64,000 nt of DNA. Origin: Boswellia sacra (taxonomy: Eukaryota > Streptophyta > Magnoliopsida > Sapindales > Burseraceae). The DNA lies in the NCBI GenBank assembly GCA_013180625.2, contig SNVD02013903.1, positions 1 to 64,000 on the forward strand, written 5' to 3'. A program made the translations under genes and the position numbers. Positions within the stretch are counted from its first letter, which is position 1; each line of letters starts with the position of its first letter. Shown piece by piece: positions 45,156 through 56,290 of the stretch. The notes under the pieces were generated by a model that had not been told where the DNA came from, ran no database searches, and saw nothing but the letters and a program-made list of their open reading frames with translations.

Positions 45156-48100
45156 CTGTGATGCATAATTATATCTTACAAGCTGAGTAAAGAATCACGA
45201 TTTCTCATATTCAAAGATGGTGCAAATTTATCAACGGTAATAGTAATTAGTAAGCATTTTGTGATATTTTACATGCCTAACTATTCCTACCAAAGTTGGG
45301 CTATGAATTAGATAATGGTTGAGCTCCAAATTTCTTTAATTTGATCATGGCGAAGGAAAATAGTACACATAATAACAACTAATCCATATAATTGATGAGG
45401 TATGTATTAACTCCAAAGCAAATTAAGCAACTCAAAATAGATAATATTGCGTTAATCATACATCAATCAATTTTATATTCCTTTATGTGTATTAAAATTT
45501 TATATGTATAGCTCTACTACAGTTTAGGATATTTTCCCATCTTAATTATATGTGACACTAAATCTCTAAATTTTAGGCTAAGCAAAATTTTAGAACAAGT
45601 TCATTTGTAAGTATGTAGAACTCTATGGTGTGTTTGATTATTCTGATTAGTTTGTTTCAAGAGTTAATGGTTCTTTTCTTTCTTCAATTTAAACATAAAT
45701 TATGATTATTAATTATTTTTATTGATACCTTGCTTCCTCACAAGGTATTATCTGTTTTGGGTCGAAGCTCGCATATTTTTGTTTTAAAATAAGCTCGCAT
45801 ATTTTTGTTTTAAAATAAGCCCTCGTTGGAGAAGAGGATTGACTCATTTTCTTATAAGCATAAGCCAATTCATTACACAAGAGATATAAGACAAAGTCAC
45901 CACCCCTTATTTAGATCAAATATCAACAATTTTGTATTACATATTTCATTAAGAATATTTGTTGTTATTCTTTTTAATATTAAATATTCACATATAGTTT
46001 ACCCCATCTCTACCCCAATAGAGGTGGATTCCCATAGATTTCCAATTCCATGGTACATTTTGCCATCTTTATTGGTGATGGCCATATTGTTACACAAAAG
46101 GGTTTAATTTGAATTCCTCGAACATAAAATTTTCACTTCATTATCTGCATACGTTGACAACGTTAGTTTATTATTGATATTATCGTTTTGCTTAATAGTA
46201 GGTATACAATTTCTTAAAATAAAATTAACAATATAATAATAATAGATGATCAATTAGAATTTAAAGCAAATCAATGTAACCAAAATAAAGACATGGCAAT
46301 GCCACACATTCTCGGTCCATTTAGAAAGATTTGTTAACATCTATTTTTCCTAGTGATGGACCTTTTAACACTTTCCATTACTTCTTCAACGTTCACCAAT
46401 ATTCACCAAATATTATGAATTTTTTTTCATAATTACATATTCACCTTTAAATTCTTTAGAATCATTGTAACCAAGGCCAAAAGAAGGGGGAGCTTCGCTC
46501 AACTATATCCTAGCCGAGATTTTTGCTTAAAAAAATGATCATGTAGACTTAAATTTAATGGGAAAAATAAATATGTTCGTATATTAGTTATAATTCATAT
46601 AAACTCTAGTTTAATTTTCCTTAATTAGCCCACTCAAAATTTTAGAATAAATTTATATATAATCTGTTTCCAATTTTTTATGTTATCTCTAATGAGTTAT
46701 ATTATATTTTCCCAGTTATGTTACTTTCTATTTTACTCTTTTTATTTTCCCAGTTATGTTACTTTCTATTTTACTCTTTTTATTAAAGTTAACAAAAACA
46801 ATTTTCTCTCCTCTTTCAATTTATCTTTACTTAAATAATATTTTTTTAATTTCATTCAATTTCATTATAAAAGAATTATTATCCACTTTATCACAATATA
46901 ATTTAAGTTATATTTTGGTTAGAATTTATATTTCTAAGCTTAAGTTCACCATGTTCATGTCCTCTTAGTATAATTTTATATATATATATATAATAAATTC
47001 TTCAATTATAGTTGAGGTTCACCATTTTTTTTTTCTTCCACATATTACAACCCCACCGCACGCGTGGGACCACTAAAAAAAAAATCTCATGCAAGGTAGC
47101 AATATGTTTTATTTATCAGTTCAGGAATATGTTTATTTAATTAAAGGAAATATGGGTAAGTGATTTCTACATAATGTAAACTCCACCTTATCATTAAATT
47201 CATTAAGAGATGCCTTTAATTTAATTTATGTTTTATATTTTCTCAAAGAAAACATAGCTACATACATGATAATTACTTCCTGAAAGGGAATCAAGGAAGA
47301 TCAACAAATTGATAATGGTTTGAAAGTGAGATATTTATTGACGCCCTTAGTTAACCACCTTAAACCAATGTTTTACAAAATCAGTTTGATCCCAATAGTT
47401 TTATAATTATCATTAACACCCTAAAATTAGTTAAATCCGTTTTCAATATAAAGATTAAAATATTAATTTTTAAACATTAATAAATATAAATGTAATTAAC
47501 TCAGGTCATATTACGGTGTACCACTTTTCAAAATTTTTGTAAATTTAGTGTTGTAAATATTTGTATAAAAATTGTAAATATAAAAAAAAAAGTTGTAAAT
47601 GAATAATTTTTCACATTTACGACTTTTATACAATGATTTATAACTTTTATACTAATTTATAAAAAATTAAAAATAATTATACAATTTTTTATTTATAACC
47701 TTTTTTTTCACATTTACTATTTTTATATAAAAATTTACAATTTTTATCTAAAATTTACAAAAATTTTGAAAAATGGTGCACCGGTACACCGTAGCTAAAA
47801 CCAATTAACTCAAACTTAACAAGTTTTTACTACTCGTCCGCTTTAAAAGTATAGGGACATGATTTGACTCGCTAGCTTACAATTGGCAATACGAAATTGA
47901 TTCTTCCTCAGATGAAAGAAGAAAAAAAATTTCTTATCGTAGAAACAGAAAAGAAAGGGGAAAGCAACAAGGCCATCCGTTGTTTGGAAAGGGACGTCTA
48001 TGCTGCGATTAATTAACAGATCAGCTAAATGCTTCTATTAAAGTGGGGTTAGACTTGCTTTTCAAGCAAAAGGGACAGCGCTGTTAACAAAAATGTTGGG

Positions 48101-48556
48101 GATTTTTCCGAAAAAGAAAGATGTTGTGACCAGCGGGTATTAAATGATTACACCTGCCGCACACAGTTCACACTATTTCAAGTAAAATAAAAATATCTCA
48201 ACGACCGTTATGATTTTTTACTAAAAAACTAAATAAAAAAACCACTTTGCACACCCAATTGAGATTAATTAATGCAACTAAAATCCGATTTGTTTTTATT
48301 TTGTATACAACCCTTGACACCTATACATAATATCCTTTCAATTCATAAAAAATCTATCTTAAAAAATTCCAACCATTTTACACTGGAAACAAGGTTTAAT
48401 ATTTTTAAACAGAGGATGCTGCTGAATACAGTCATGTATATAGTTTTCTAGCTACTTCTGTTTTCAAGAACCAGTGAAAATTAACAAGAAGCAAATCAAT
48501 TCTCAAACAAATTAAGCTTGTGCTTGAATGGAATAGAGAGAGTGAGAAAAGCTAAC
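45156..48556 (-). other. Intron 2 of the NPF gene
   Basis: 3.4 kb and AT-rich. It contains a 27-bp tandem duplication near 45775-45825 (CTCGCATATTTTTGTTTT), a 38-bp tandem duplication near 46705-46785 (CCCAGTTATGTTACTTTC) and a MITE at 47514-47791. NPF introns are usually well under 1 kb, so this one has grown; no large retrotransposon is recognisable in it. Confidence 0.8.
47514..47791. mobile_element. MITE with CGGTGTACC terminal repeats
   Basis: Ends CGGTGTACC...GGTACACCG are inverted and continue into TTTTCAAAATTTTTGTAAAT and its complement, giving about 35 bp of imperfect terminal repeat. TA flanks both sides (47512-47513 and 47792-47793), as in Tc1/mariner (Stowaway) insertions. 278 bp, no coding sequence. 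Confidence 0.7.
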
Positions 48557-48774
48557 CAAGATGTAGATGAGAGAAGCAACAACAATGGTACGAAATCGCC
48601 CAAGAAAGGAATCAGCAACAAATGCTCCCAAAGGAGGGAGCAGCGCCGCCGTGCCTGCCCAAGCGTTCACACTCACAGCAGCTGTTGCCGTTGACTCCCC
48701 AAGTGGCCCGGTTAAGTATGTAATAAGATTTGATGAAATTCCAAAGTAAACTAATCTCTCCGCAACTTCAACAC
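48557..48774 (-). CDS. NPF gene exon 2
   Basis: It follows a TTTTATAG acceptor and ends TACATCTTG before GTTAGC. It encodes helices 1-2: [20 protein letters not shown], then the [19 protein letters not shown] loop with the conserved Asp and Arg. The plus-strand frame 48567-48749 is its antisense shadow. Confidence 0.93.
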
Positions 48775-48865
48775 CTATAAAATTCTCATCAATTAATATT
48801 TGCTTCTTGTTTAAACGAGGATGGTAAATATTGATGTAGTTTGTGCAACAAGATGGTCAACTTAC

Positions 48866-49001
48866 CAATGATGAAACAAGCCGATCTCCAACCTCCAGAG
48901 TTGAATCGGTGGACTGGACGACCCTTGTAGTCTGCATAGCCATTGACAGTTTCTTCAGAAAGTGGAGCTTCAGTCGTTGAAAGATTGGAGATGGTGGCCA
49001 T
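48866..49001 (-). CDS. NPF gene exon 1
   Basis: It starts at ATG 49001-48999 (MATISNLSTTEAPLSEE) and ends in phase 1 at FIIG before a GTAAG donor. It encodes the hydrophilic N-terminus and the SGGWRSACFIIG lead into helix 1. Confidence 0.92.
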
Positions 49002-49560
49002 TTGTTCTTTCAGACGTTTCGCTTTTCAGAGATATATTATATTGGAAAGGGGCAATTCCCCTAAAACTCCTCAGATTGAGTCTAATAACAATTAACTGCC
49101 GTTTTGGGAAACATAATATATGACATTAACTATACCGTCTCAAAGTTTTGAGTCCGATTACAGTGTATGGAATGTATTGATCAGTATTTTTTTTTTATAA
49201 AAATCGTAAATTGATAAATAAAAATTATAAATAATTATATAAAAATTATAAATAAATAATATAAAATATACTATACATCAAATATATCGAAATAAAAACC
49301 TAAAATTTTTTAATATCTATTTTACCCTTCTTTAAATAAAAAGAATAATTAAAATATTTAAACATATTATTAACTGTAATAGTAATTTAAATTTTTTAAA
49401 TAATAATTATCTTGATCAAATGTCAAACTTAAAATGATTGAATTTCTTTGTCCCATATTTACCCTTGTTTGTTCAAGTTAATATCTGACTGTTAACTGCA
49501 GAGATTCCCGGATGTCAAGGGGTTATATTTTAGACCAAACCTCATGGGGTTTATTGTAAT
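49002..49560 (-). promoter_or_regulatory. Upstream region of the NPF gene
   Basis: A TATA-like ATATAATATATC lies near 49030-49042 on the minus strand, some 30-40 bp before the start codon. That is close, so the leader would be short. The rest is AT-rich without recognisable elements. Confidence 0.35.
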
Positions 49561-49816
49561 TATTGCTATTGGAGATTTTTTTTTTTTGAAAAAGTTACTT
49601 AGTAATATAAATCCAAAAAAGTTATAATGTACAAAAATCCGAGGGGCATACCCCAAGAATTACAAAAGGACGTAAAGTCCAAACATACAATCCAACAAAA
49701 AGATAGAAAATGAAGGCCACAAGCAGCCTAAAACAAAGTAAAAAAGCCACAAACGGCCTTAACAACATAGAAGAGAAATGATCACAAACGGTCTAAAACA
49801 TAAAAATACAAGAGCT

Positions 49817-50952
49817 TTAACCCTTCTTGTTTTTCTTCTTCTTACCCTTCTTTACCGGGGTAGCTGGGGTGTCCGAATGAGTATGGTCAATCCTATCAGA
49901 TTGATCATCCTCACTAAGCCCATTCAAAGGCTCAAAACGAGTGGGAGAAGACTCAGGAGGTATCCGCCCTGAGGAAATAGATGCCTCACGATTTGTAGAA
50001 TACTTGATAGTGCCCAAAAGTCTACCTCGTCAGTCGCAAAAGGAGATGGAGAATCAGAATCTGAAACTGACTCTGCACTCGGAACTGTAGTAGCCTTCGG
50101 AGGCTCAACTTGCACTGCAGAAATTTCTGGAATAGTAACTATTTTGGTGCAATCAGTGACCTTGGTCACATCCTTTTCTTTTCTCAAATGGGCAGTATCA
50201 GAGGTGCTAGCCTCATTCTTATCTGGACTTGAAGTCTTTACCGGTTCTGGACAACGATGACCAAACTGGCAACATTTGGGGCAATGTTTTGGAGTCCACT
50301 CATATTCAACTTGAATTTCAATGGGCTCTGGAGAGAGTTTGCACCTGAACTCAAAGTTCTTAACTCGAGGGCGTCTTGCATCAATAAGAACACAAACCCT
50401 CGCATACTCCAATCTAGATAGATCAGAAGTCTCCTTATCACAAGATTGAGGTTCTCCAACCATGCTGGAGATAATGCTAAGGCCTTTGGCTGTCCACAAA
50501 GGAAACAGCAGGCCATACAAACGGATCCAAACTGGTAGTGTCCGGAATGCTGTAAGATTGAAATCCAGATGCGGATGCCATTGCTGCAGGTAAATGAATT
50601 TACCTCCAAACATCCAAGGACCGCGAGCAATGATTGCATGTACCTCATCCTCAGTTCTAAAACGGAAGATGAGAAATCCCTTATCCGTGGAACGGACGTC
50701 CTCAAGACCACTAGATTTCCATGCACGCATCGCCATCGAACGTGCAGCATGGAAGGGCATCACATATCCCGGAAAGAAGCCAACAAGACATGTACGCCAT
50801 TCGGCTAAATTCTCGTCGACAATCTCATCTGGAATCTCAAGGATTGTACCCGGTTTTTTAAGAGTAACCGAACTCAATTTGCATCGGGTACTCGAATCAG
50901 TGATCTTGATTTTATCAGCCCAAGAGTCAGCAGTTGTCTTGGATGGATCCAT
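49817..50952 (-). pseudogene. LINE ORF1 protein (DUF4283 plus CCHC knuckle), one frameshift
   Basis: The start is ATG 50952-50950 (MDPSKTTADSWADKI). Residues about 40-160 match the DUF4283 RNA-binding-like domain: EWRTCLVGFFPGYVMPF, GFLIFRFRTEDEVHAI, GPWMFGGKFIYLQQWHP. A CCHC knuckle follows (HCPKCCQFGHRC), then a Ser/Glu-rich tail. Near 50018 the frame slips by one in TTTTGGG; the true tail continues in 50017-49817 (GTIKYSTNREAS and RFEPLNGLSEDD) and ends in the Lys-rich KKGKKKKNKKG. ORF1 proteins coat LINE RNA. Apart from the single slip it is well kept for a copy lacking ORF2. Confidence 0.85.
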
Positions 50953-51159
50953 CAAGTGAATTACAAATCAAATACAATGCAAACTCATAAAAAAGAGATG
51001 GAAAAACGAAAGCAAACCAGGCACCGAAGCGACTTGGCTTCCAAAGTCGTCGTCACCTCTTTAAAAACGATAATCCACAAAGAATCAAGAAATCGACCAA
51101 GAGGCAAAGTTGCATGAAATAACCTGAAGAACAATCTGGGTGGGGTTTATGAACAGTGT

Positions 51160-51810
51160 CTCCGGTAAATGAATAGTAACCACCGCGGTGAACAGTAAAA
51201 TCCGAATTGAAGAAGCGGCGATTTGAGGGGTTTCTGGTTGGAATCAGATGACGGCCAAGAAGAAAAAGTTGGTCAGTGTTGTCCGATCTACTAGATGGTG
51301 GCAAAGGTGAGATACAACTCGCCGTTTTCCGGTGAGATGTGGCGGTGAATAGTAAATCCGAAACTTTGAGGCCTTGAACGGAGGTGTTGCGGCGCGAATC
51401 TGGTGGTGCTGATGAAGGGAAACTTGTAGAACGTCGCCTGATCTACAAGAATTTGATGGAGGTGAGATGCCACTCGCCGGTGACAGCGGCAGGCGGCGGT
51501 GAATAGTGAAAAATCCGAAACTTTGTGGCCTTGAACGGAGGTGTTGCGGCGCGAATCTGGTGGTACTGATGAAGGAAAACTTGTAGATCGAGTCAAGACC
51601 AACACGATGATGGCAAAGGTGGCGTCCCACTCGCCCGCCGTCGACGATAAATAGTGAAATCTGAAACCTTTTTTTGCAATTTTAACCGTTTTTCTGCCGG
51701 AAACTGAGGGCGACCCAGAAGAAAATTTGTCTCAGGATATCCCGATCTACAACATATGTAGATTTGAAAGGCTGATTCGCAAATTGGTCGGAGTGAACAG
51801 TAACTCCGGT
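51160..51810 (-). repeat. Tandem ~150-157-bp units in the LINE 5' region
   Basis: GAACGGAGGTGTTGCGGCGC recurs at 51376 and 51533. GAATAGTRAA-ATCCGAAAC blocks recur near 51347, 51501 and 51649, with related starts near 51170 and 51790, giving about four units. The overlapping frames at 51244-51630 come from this repetition. It resembles the promoter monomers of some mammalian L1 elements in arrangement only. Confidence 0.75.
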
Positions 51811-51860
51811 GACCCTAATTGAGAGAAAAATTTTCTCTCACTCGACACCATCCATGGAAA

Positions 51861-52509
51861 TTTTGAAGATGTTGTGGCTGAGTACTTGTTTCTGCTTTCA
51901 GTTTTGCCTTTAGCAAGAAATTTTGAAGCGTAGTTCTTCTATTTGAGTCCAGACACGACACACCCAAGAAATTGTAATAGAACGGAAAACCGTTTAATGG
52001 TAAATTTTTTCTAATTTTTTTAATAAAAAAATATTTTAATACAAATTTTTTATATAATTTATTGATACAGATTTATAGATTTTGATCCTATAAAATATAA
52101 TAATTGAGATTAAAAATTAACAAGATGTATTTAATACTATCAATTTATCAAATATTTTTATCATTATATTTTGTAAATTAATAATTAAAAAATTATGTAT
52201 AATCTTATACCAACATATCTTATTTTATAAATGGTAACTAATAACTAAAAAAATAAATATTTGAATATTAAAAATTAATTAATTTTGTAATTAAAAATGT
52301 AAGAGTACTCAGTAATATTCAACAATCAAAAGAATATATATATCTGCGTAAATTTAATTCTCAAAATAAGGTTATTATGATTAATCATTATATCATTATG
52401 GATATTTGATAAGATAGAATGATTGATTAGAAAAGTAAAGAGGCTCGCAACAAGAAATCAGTAATGAAAAGACGGGGACAAAACAAACCGATAATTTTGC
52501 ACTTGAAAA
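51861..52509. other. Intergenic, AT-rich
   Basis: Low-complexity A/T sequence; no supported feature. Confidence 0.5.
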
Positions 52510-53023
52510 TAAGGGTGGTAGTTCGTGTCGTGTCGTGTTGACCTATTTAATTATCGTGTTAAAACATGAAACACGGATTCGATACGATTATTAAACGTGT
52601 TACTCACGTGTTGTAATCGTATCATATTTAATTCATATAATTTATTTAATTGTTTAATCTAGTTATGCATAATATATTATATTATATATATTTATATCAA
52701 TTAAAATTATTTTTAGAATATAAACCATTATTAGTATAAAATATTATTAAAATCATCATAATTTATTATTTCGTAAATTAATTTATTTTATAATATAAGA
52801 ATATCAATTTTATAATATATATGTTATAAGTAGTTAACAATTTATATTATTAAATGGGCTTACATATTAAAGATAGACAAAATATGTTTAACTATTCCTG
52901 TCATTAAACGGGTTGATATGTTGAATACTTTCAACATGAATCTAACCCATTTATTAATCGTGTATCGTGTTCATATCGTATTCATATCGTGTTCACGTAT
53001 CATGATCTAAATTGTCACCCTTA
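52510..53023. mobile_element. Non-autonomous hAT element
   Basis: Ends TAAGGGTGGTAG and TTGTCACCCTTA form an imperfect inverted repeat. The flanking octamers CTTGAAAA and CTTAGAAA agree at 6 of 8 positions. GTGTCGTG, ATCGTGTT and TATCGTGTTCA words fill the two ends, like 36357-37093. 514 bp, no coding sequence. Confidence 0.75.
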
Positions 53024-53326
53024 CTTAGAAATGATAATATTATCGGTTGCAATTGAGGATTACTAAGAGCACACCAACAACCATTTGTTAGCAGTTGCTC
53101 CCTACTTCGTTCGTTTTATCTTTAAATACGATTTTGCTATTACACGAAAATGGGGTCTGCTGCCAATTAATGGAAGGTCAATTGCCAAATTAGAAGTAAT
53201 TGCTATAAAAGTTGTACATTTCATAGCAAATGTTTGCATTGTCAAGCTTCTAACAAACTGCAAAAAATGAAACAAACTGCAAGCCCACAACAAATCTTTA
53301 ATCATAGAGGTTATAACGCAATTCAA

Positions 53327-54004
53327 CTACTTCTTCTTTCTCCCACCAGCAGCCTTTGACTTCTTGTTAGTTATTTCTTTAGGAGCATTACCTGGAGTTT
53401 CCTGTCATTACAAATCAGCACATGATGAATATAAGGAGAGAAAGATGGCGCTTCCTAAATGAACAAATTCCAGATTTGAGAACAAAAATTGAAGTATATA
53501 AAATAATGAGCTAACAAGCTTAACTAATCAATAGAAATTCAAAACTTAAAGCCGAGAAGATATGTTAACTTTGGCTGGACAATTTTCTTCATGAACCCCT
53601 GCTCTCACCTTTTCATCTTGATCTATGTGCAATGATGGATTTATTGCGTTGGTTGACTTCTTTTTTCATTCCATCTAATAATCAATTTTATATTATTGTA
53701 TACAATCTGTTTCTAATAATCAAGGCATCAATCCGAAAGGTGCATAAACACAGTCATTAAAGCAAATGGAGATAAATCATGTTTCATTGAGACATTTTAT
53801 CGAATAATTGCACTGAACAAACAAATCCTTACCAACACCAACTTCCATGTTCAAGTTTTTTTACTTGGATACAATAATAATCAACATAATCATAAATTGA
53901 ATCAAATATTATAGAAACAAAAGAATCAAAGTATATCCAGATAAAAAATAATCAAATTCCAAATCCAAGAAGCAAAAGAGCACAAAAAAGGATCTTACTG
54001 ACAT
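53327..54004 (-). CDS. Candidate two-exon gene for a 26-residue Lys-rich peptide
   Basis: ATGTCA (54004-53999) stands directly before a GTAAGA donor. The acceptor AATGACAG precedes 53401, and the exon 53401-53327 completes a short frame (MSETPGNAPKEITNKKSK then AAGGRKKK) ending in TAG. The upstream minus-strand sequence has the look of a plant 5' leader (AAACCCTAAAATTTCTC near 54060, CT-rich to 54230) with a possible leader intron donor (CTCGAG|GTATCTC near 54190). I do not recognise the protein. Either a very short basic peptide is encoded, or inner exons in 53402-53998 were missed, or this is a non-coding transcript or decayed gene end. No retroelement features are present. Confidence 0.35.
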
Positions 54005-54240
54005 TTTAGCAAAGCCTGAGTTGGAGTTGACGTGATGCAAAGATTGGAAGGATCTGAGAAATTTTAGGGTTTCTGTGTGAATGTGAGAGGAAGGAGAGAC
54101 ACGTGACACAGAGACTAGTCAGAGAGGGTTAGCAAAGAGTGTAGAGATGAGTGAGATTTTGAGAAATTTGCAGAGAAAGGGAGGAGGAGATACCTCGAGT
54201 TGTCGTGCGATCCAGACGGAGACGAAGACGAGAGAGTAAT
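54005..54240 (-). promoter_or_regulatory. Probable 5' leader of the short candidate gene
   Basis: A CT-rich minus-strand sequence with AAACCCTAAA, typical of plant 5' untranslated regions. The frame 54338-54129 runs through it and would be upstream of the short coding frame; it looks incidental. Confidence 0.35.
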
Positions 54241-55305
54241 TTTAATTTTGTACATAAATTAAAAAAAAAGAAATTTAGAGATGGACTTTGATTTGCGTTG
54301 TGGTTGAAGAAGAGGAACGAAGGGATCATGGATTTCACGTTTCTATTTACAGAGGAGTAGACTTTCCCAGCAATCCTAAACTCTCGTGTTTGACGGGTTT
54401 CAGATTACCTTATAAAGCGAGCATTTGAAACCCATACGTTATTAAGATATCCGGGATAAAAAAGTCTATTAACTAAACCAAACACGGGTTAACTTTCACA
54501 TTCTCATTCTCAAGCAATCAAACCACCGTACCAAACACTCCCTTATTGTTTACTTATTAACATGTGTGCTAGGCTGGGCCCAAAGCAAGCAAAGGAAGGC
54601 TTCGCAGCGCCCAAGAGAATGTGCTCCAAGGCTGGGCTACGGGCAAGTGCGACCCAAAGGCCTGGCCCCCGAGGGCCAAGAGGCCTATTGGAATATTATA
54701 TATTTTATTGAATGCATATTTGCTTTAAATTATCATATATTTCTAATTGAATGCATTTTATTGGAATACTTTTTCCGTTTGTGCAACTGCATGAAATAAT
54801 TTGGGAGTTATTTTTGGCCAATATTACGGTGTTGGTTGCTTGTTTTATTTATCACTAACAAATTGCCTAGATGAGCATGCCTAGATTATATCCAAACTTT
54901 ATTATGCCATGTAGATATGTTTATTTTCAATATGCATACTTGATTGCACATACTATGTTGATATGATATTTTATGAAAGCATGTTGTTTATGAAATTATA
55001 TTTGATTGTTTGATTTATAAATATGCATGTTAATTATTATGACATGCTAGAAACATGCTAGGAATATCATATTTAGTAGGAGTGTAGTGGAAGAATTTTA
55101 TTGATTCTCCTATACATATTTTACGGAAAATTTAGATTTCATTTAGTAACAAACATTTGTCATGGGAGATTATTTTTCGCATAACGATTTTTCGATCTTC
55201 TGACTGGTGCAAGTTATTAAATTGTCCTAGAATTTGTGTTACAAAATGATTAGAAGTTGTGCGCTAAAACAAATGTGTGATTTATCCTTTTAGGAGCATG
55301 TATAG
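54241..55305. other. Intergenic, with a GC-rich block
   Basis: 54567-54690 is strongly GC-rich, with AGGCTGGGC repeated at 54570 and 54629. The rest is AT-rich. Nothing recognised. Confidence 0.45.
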
Positions 55306-55440
55306 ATGGCTTCTAAGAATATTGTGGTTGACTTGAACGATGGAGAGAAATAGGATATGACAACATTATGATATTTGGCATCATAAGATCCAACATTCTT
55401 GATGAGCAAGAGGTTTTAGAACCCTTGACCTAAGTAATGC
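55306..55440 (+). pseudogene. copia Gag N-terminal fragment (plus strand)
   Basis: ATG 55306 opens MASKNIVVDLNDGEK, a typical copia Gag start, followed by a stop and YDIWHHKIQ in a shifted frame. Only the first ~45 codons are present. Confidence 0.55.
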
Positions 55441-55534
55441 CCACGCTGATGGCTAGCAATACAAGTCAACATTGTCGCGATCAATAAGCCTATTAAGATT
55501 GGCTTCAGAAAGATCATTGTGCATTAGTACGCTA

Positions 55535-56290
55535 AGCAGCATGCATAACGACTTGAATGGCGTCTTTGAAGAGTATGCCACTACTCATGAGATGTTTATC
55601 ATGTATGCCTGACTTGGATCTATTTTGAGGCTTCACATGATCCATCTGCCATCCATTCTTACTTCTACCTCTATTCTCAATGACAAAGGCTTGTGCATTA
55701 GTTGTTCCTACAACCTCTCTTCTTGTTTTTTTTTTTTCATTGAAGATACCATTTTTAATGATTTTTGTAGATAACACACCATCAGGAGCAAAGCTACTTT
55801 CGGTCACTGCGAAAGTCTTTGAGTTCTCTTATAAAGAGCTCAATAGCATCAAAGACTGTGGTTCATCGTCAATCTTCATATTCATGGTAGCTGATTGATT
55901 GAGTATACTTTGGAAGTTATTTAAACATGTTGCTATGCTAACACCTTCCCTATACTTCACATTGTTGAACTCTTTAAACAAGAGCACCTTCTTTGCAACA
56001 GTCTTTTTCTCAAATAAGGCTTCTAACTTCTACTAAAGAGCTTGAGCATTGTTTCATTAGACACATGGTGAAAAACACTATCATTCACCCATTGTCTAAT
56101 AGTACCAATGGCTTTCTTATTCAACTTTACCCAATCTTTGTATTCCATATCTTTTGACTTACCTTTCTCTCATTCAATAGGCTCATGAAGATCTTTGTAG
56201 CAGAGAATATCCTCCATTATTGGCTTCCAAGTCACCCAATTTGAGTTGTTAGTTTTAATCATAGTAGCTAGTAGTAGCATCTATTACAAC
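55535..56290 (-). pseudogene. copia Gag fragment (minus strand)
   Basis: Broken minus-strand frames run from WKPIMEDILCYKDLHEPIE (near 56240) through DWVKLNKKAIGTIRQWV and SVFHHVSNET to the Gag C-terminal IKNGIFNEKKKTRREVVG and AFVIENRGRSK segments (55807-55532). This is the UBN2-type Gag of a copia element, without pol. It points opposite to the fragment at 55306. Confidence 0.7.

Larger units (their letters stand above)
38041..49001 (-). pseudogene. NRT1/PTR family (NPF5-type) proton-coupled transporter, four exons, last exon frameshifted
   Basis: Exons (minus strand) are 49001-48866, 48774-48557, 45155-44602 and 38864-38041, all with GT-AG borders. The joined coding length is 1732 nt, one more than a multiple of three. 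NPF proteins are 12-helix plasma- or vacuolar-membrane carriers that move nitrate, peptides or other small solutes with protons. The ExxER proton-coupling motif is present (EVAER, start of exon 2), as are the FNWWYF segment (exon 3), the TFFTKQGATM segment and the GLQEFFYDQVP segment (exon 4). Introns 1, 2 and 3 are 91, 3401 and 5737 bp; intron 3 hosts a Reina element and a TRIM. In exon 4 an extra ATAT-like 4 bases at about 38346-38353 shift the frame in GLAD|VFTIVGL. Without it the protein would be about 575 residues, a normal family length. Subfamily NPF5 is judged from overall sequence feel; the substrate is unknown. Confidence 0.93.
49574..51860 (-). mobile_element. LINE (plant L1-type) copy with ORF1 only
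   Basis: On the minus strand it shows a repeat-rich 5' region (about 51860-51000), ORF1 (50952-49817), a 230-bp 3' region (with GGGGTATGCCCC) and a poly(A) tail (T run at 49570-49583 on the plus strand). ORF2, which should encode endonuclease and reverse transcriptase, is entirely absent between ORF1 and the tail. The 5' end is approximate and no target duplication was found. Confidence 0.82.

Noticed and set aside
48567..48749. 60-residue plus-strand frame
   Set aside because: Antisense shadow of NPF exon 2.
50238..50750. 170-residue minus-strand frame
   Set aside because: Alternative frame of LINE ORF1; only the 343-codon frame shows DUF4283 and the CCHC knuckle.
51244..51630. Two overlapping minus-strand frames with repeated HQHHQIRAATPP-like peptides
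   Set aside because: Produced by ~155-bp DNA repeats in the LINE 5' region; two frames give the same peptides shifted.
54129..54338. 69-residue minus-strand frame upstream of the short candidate gene
   Set aside because: It lies in probable 5' leader, is low-complexity, and has no recognisable features.
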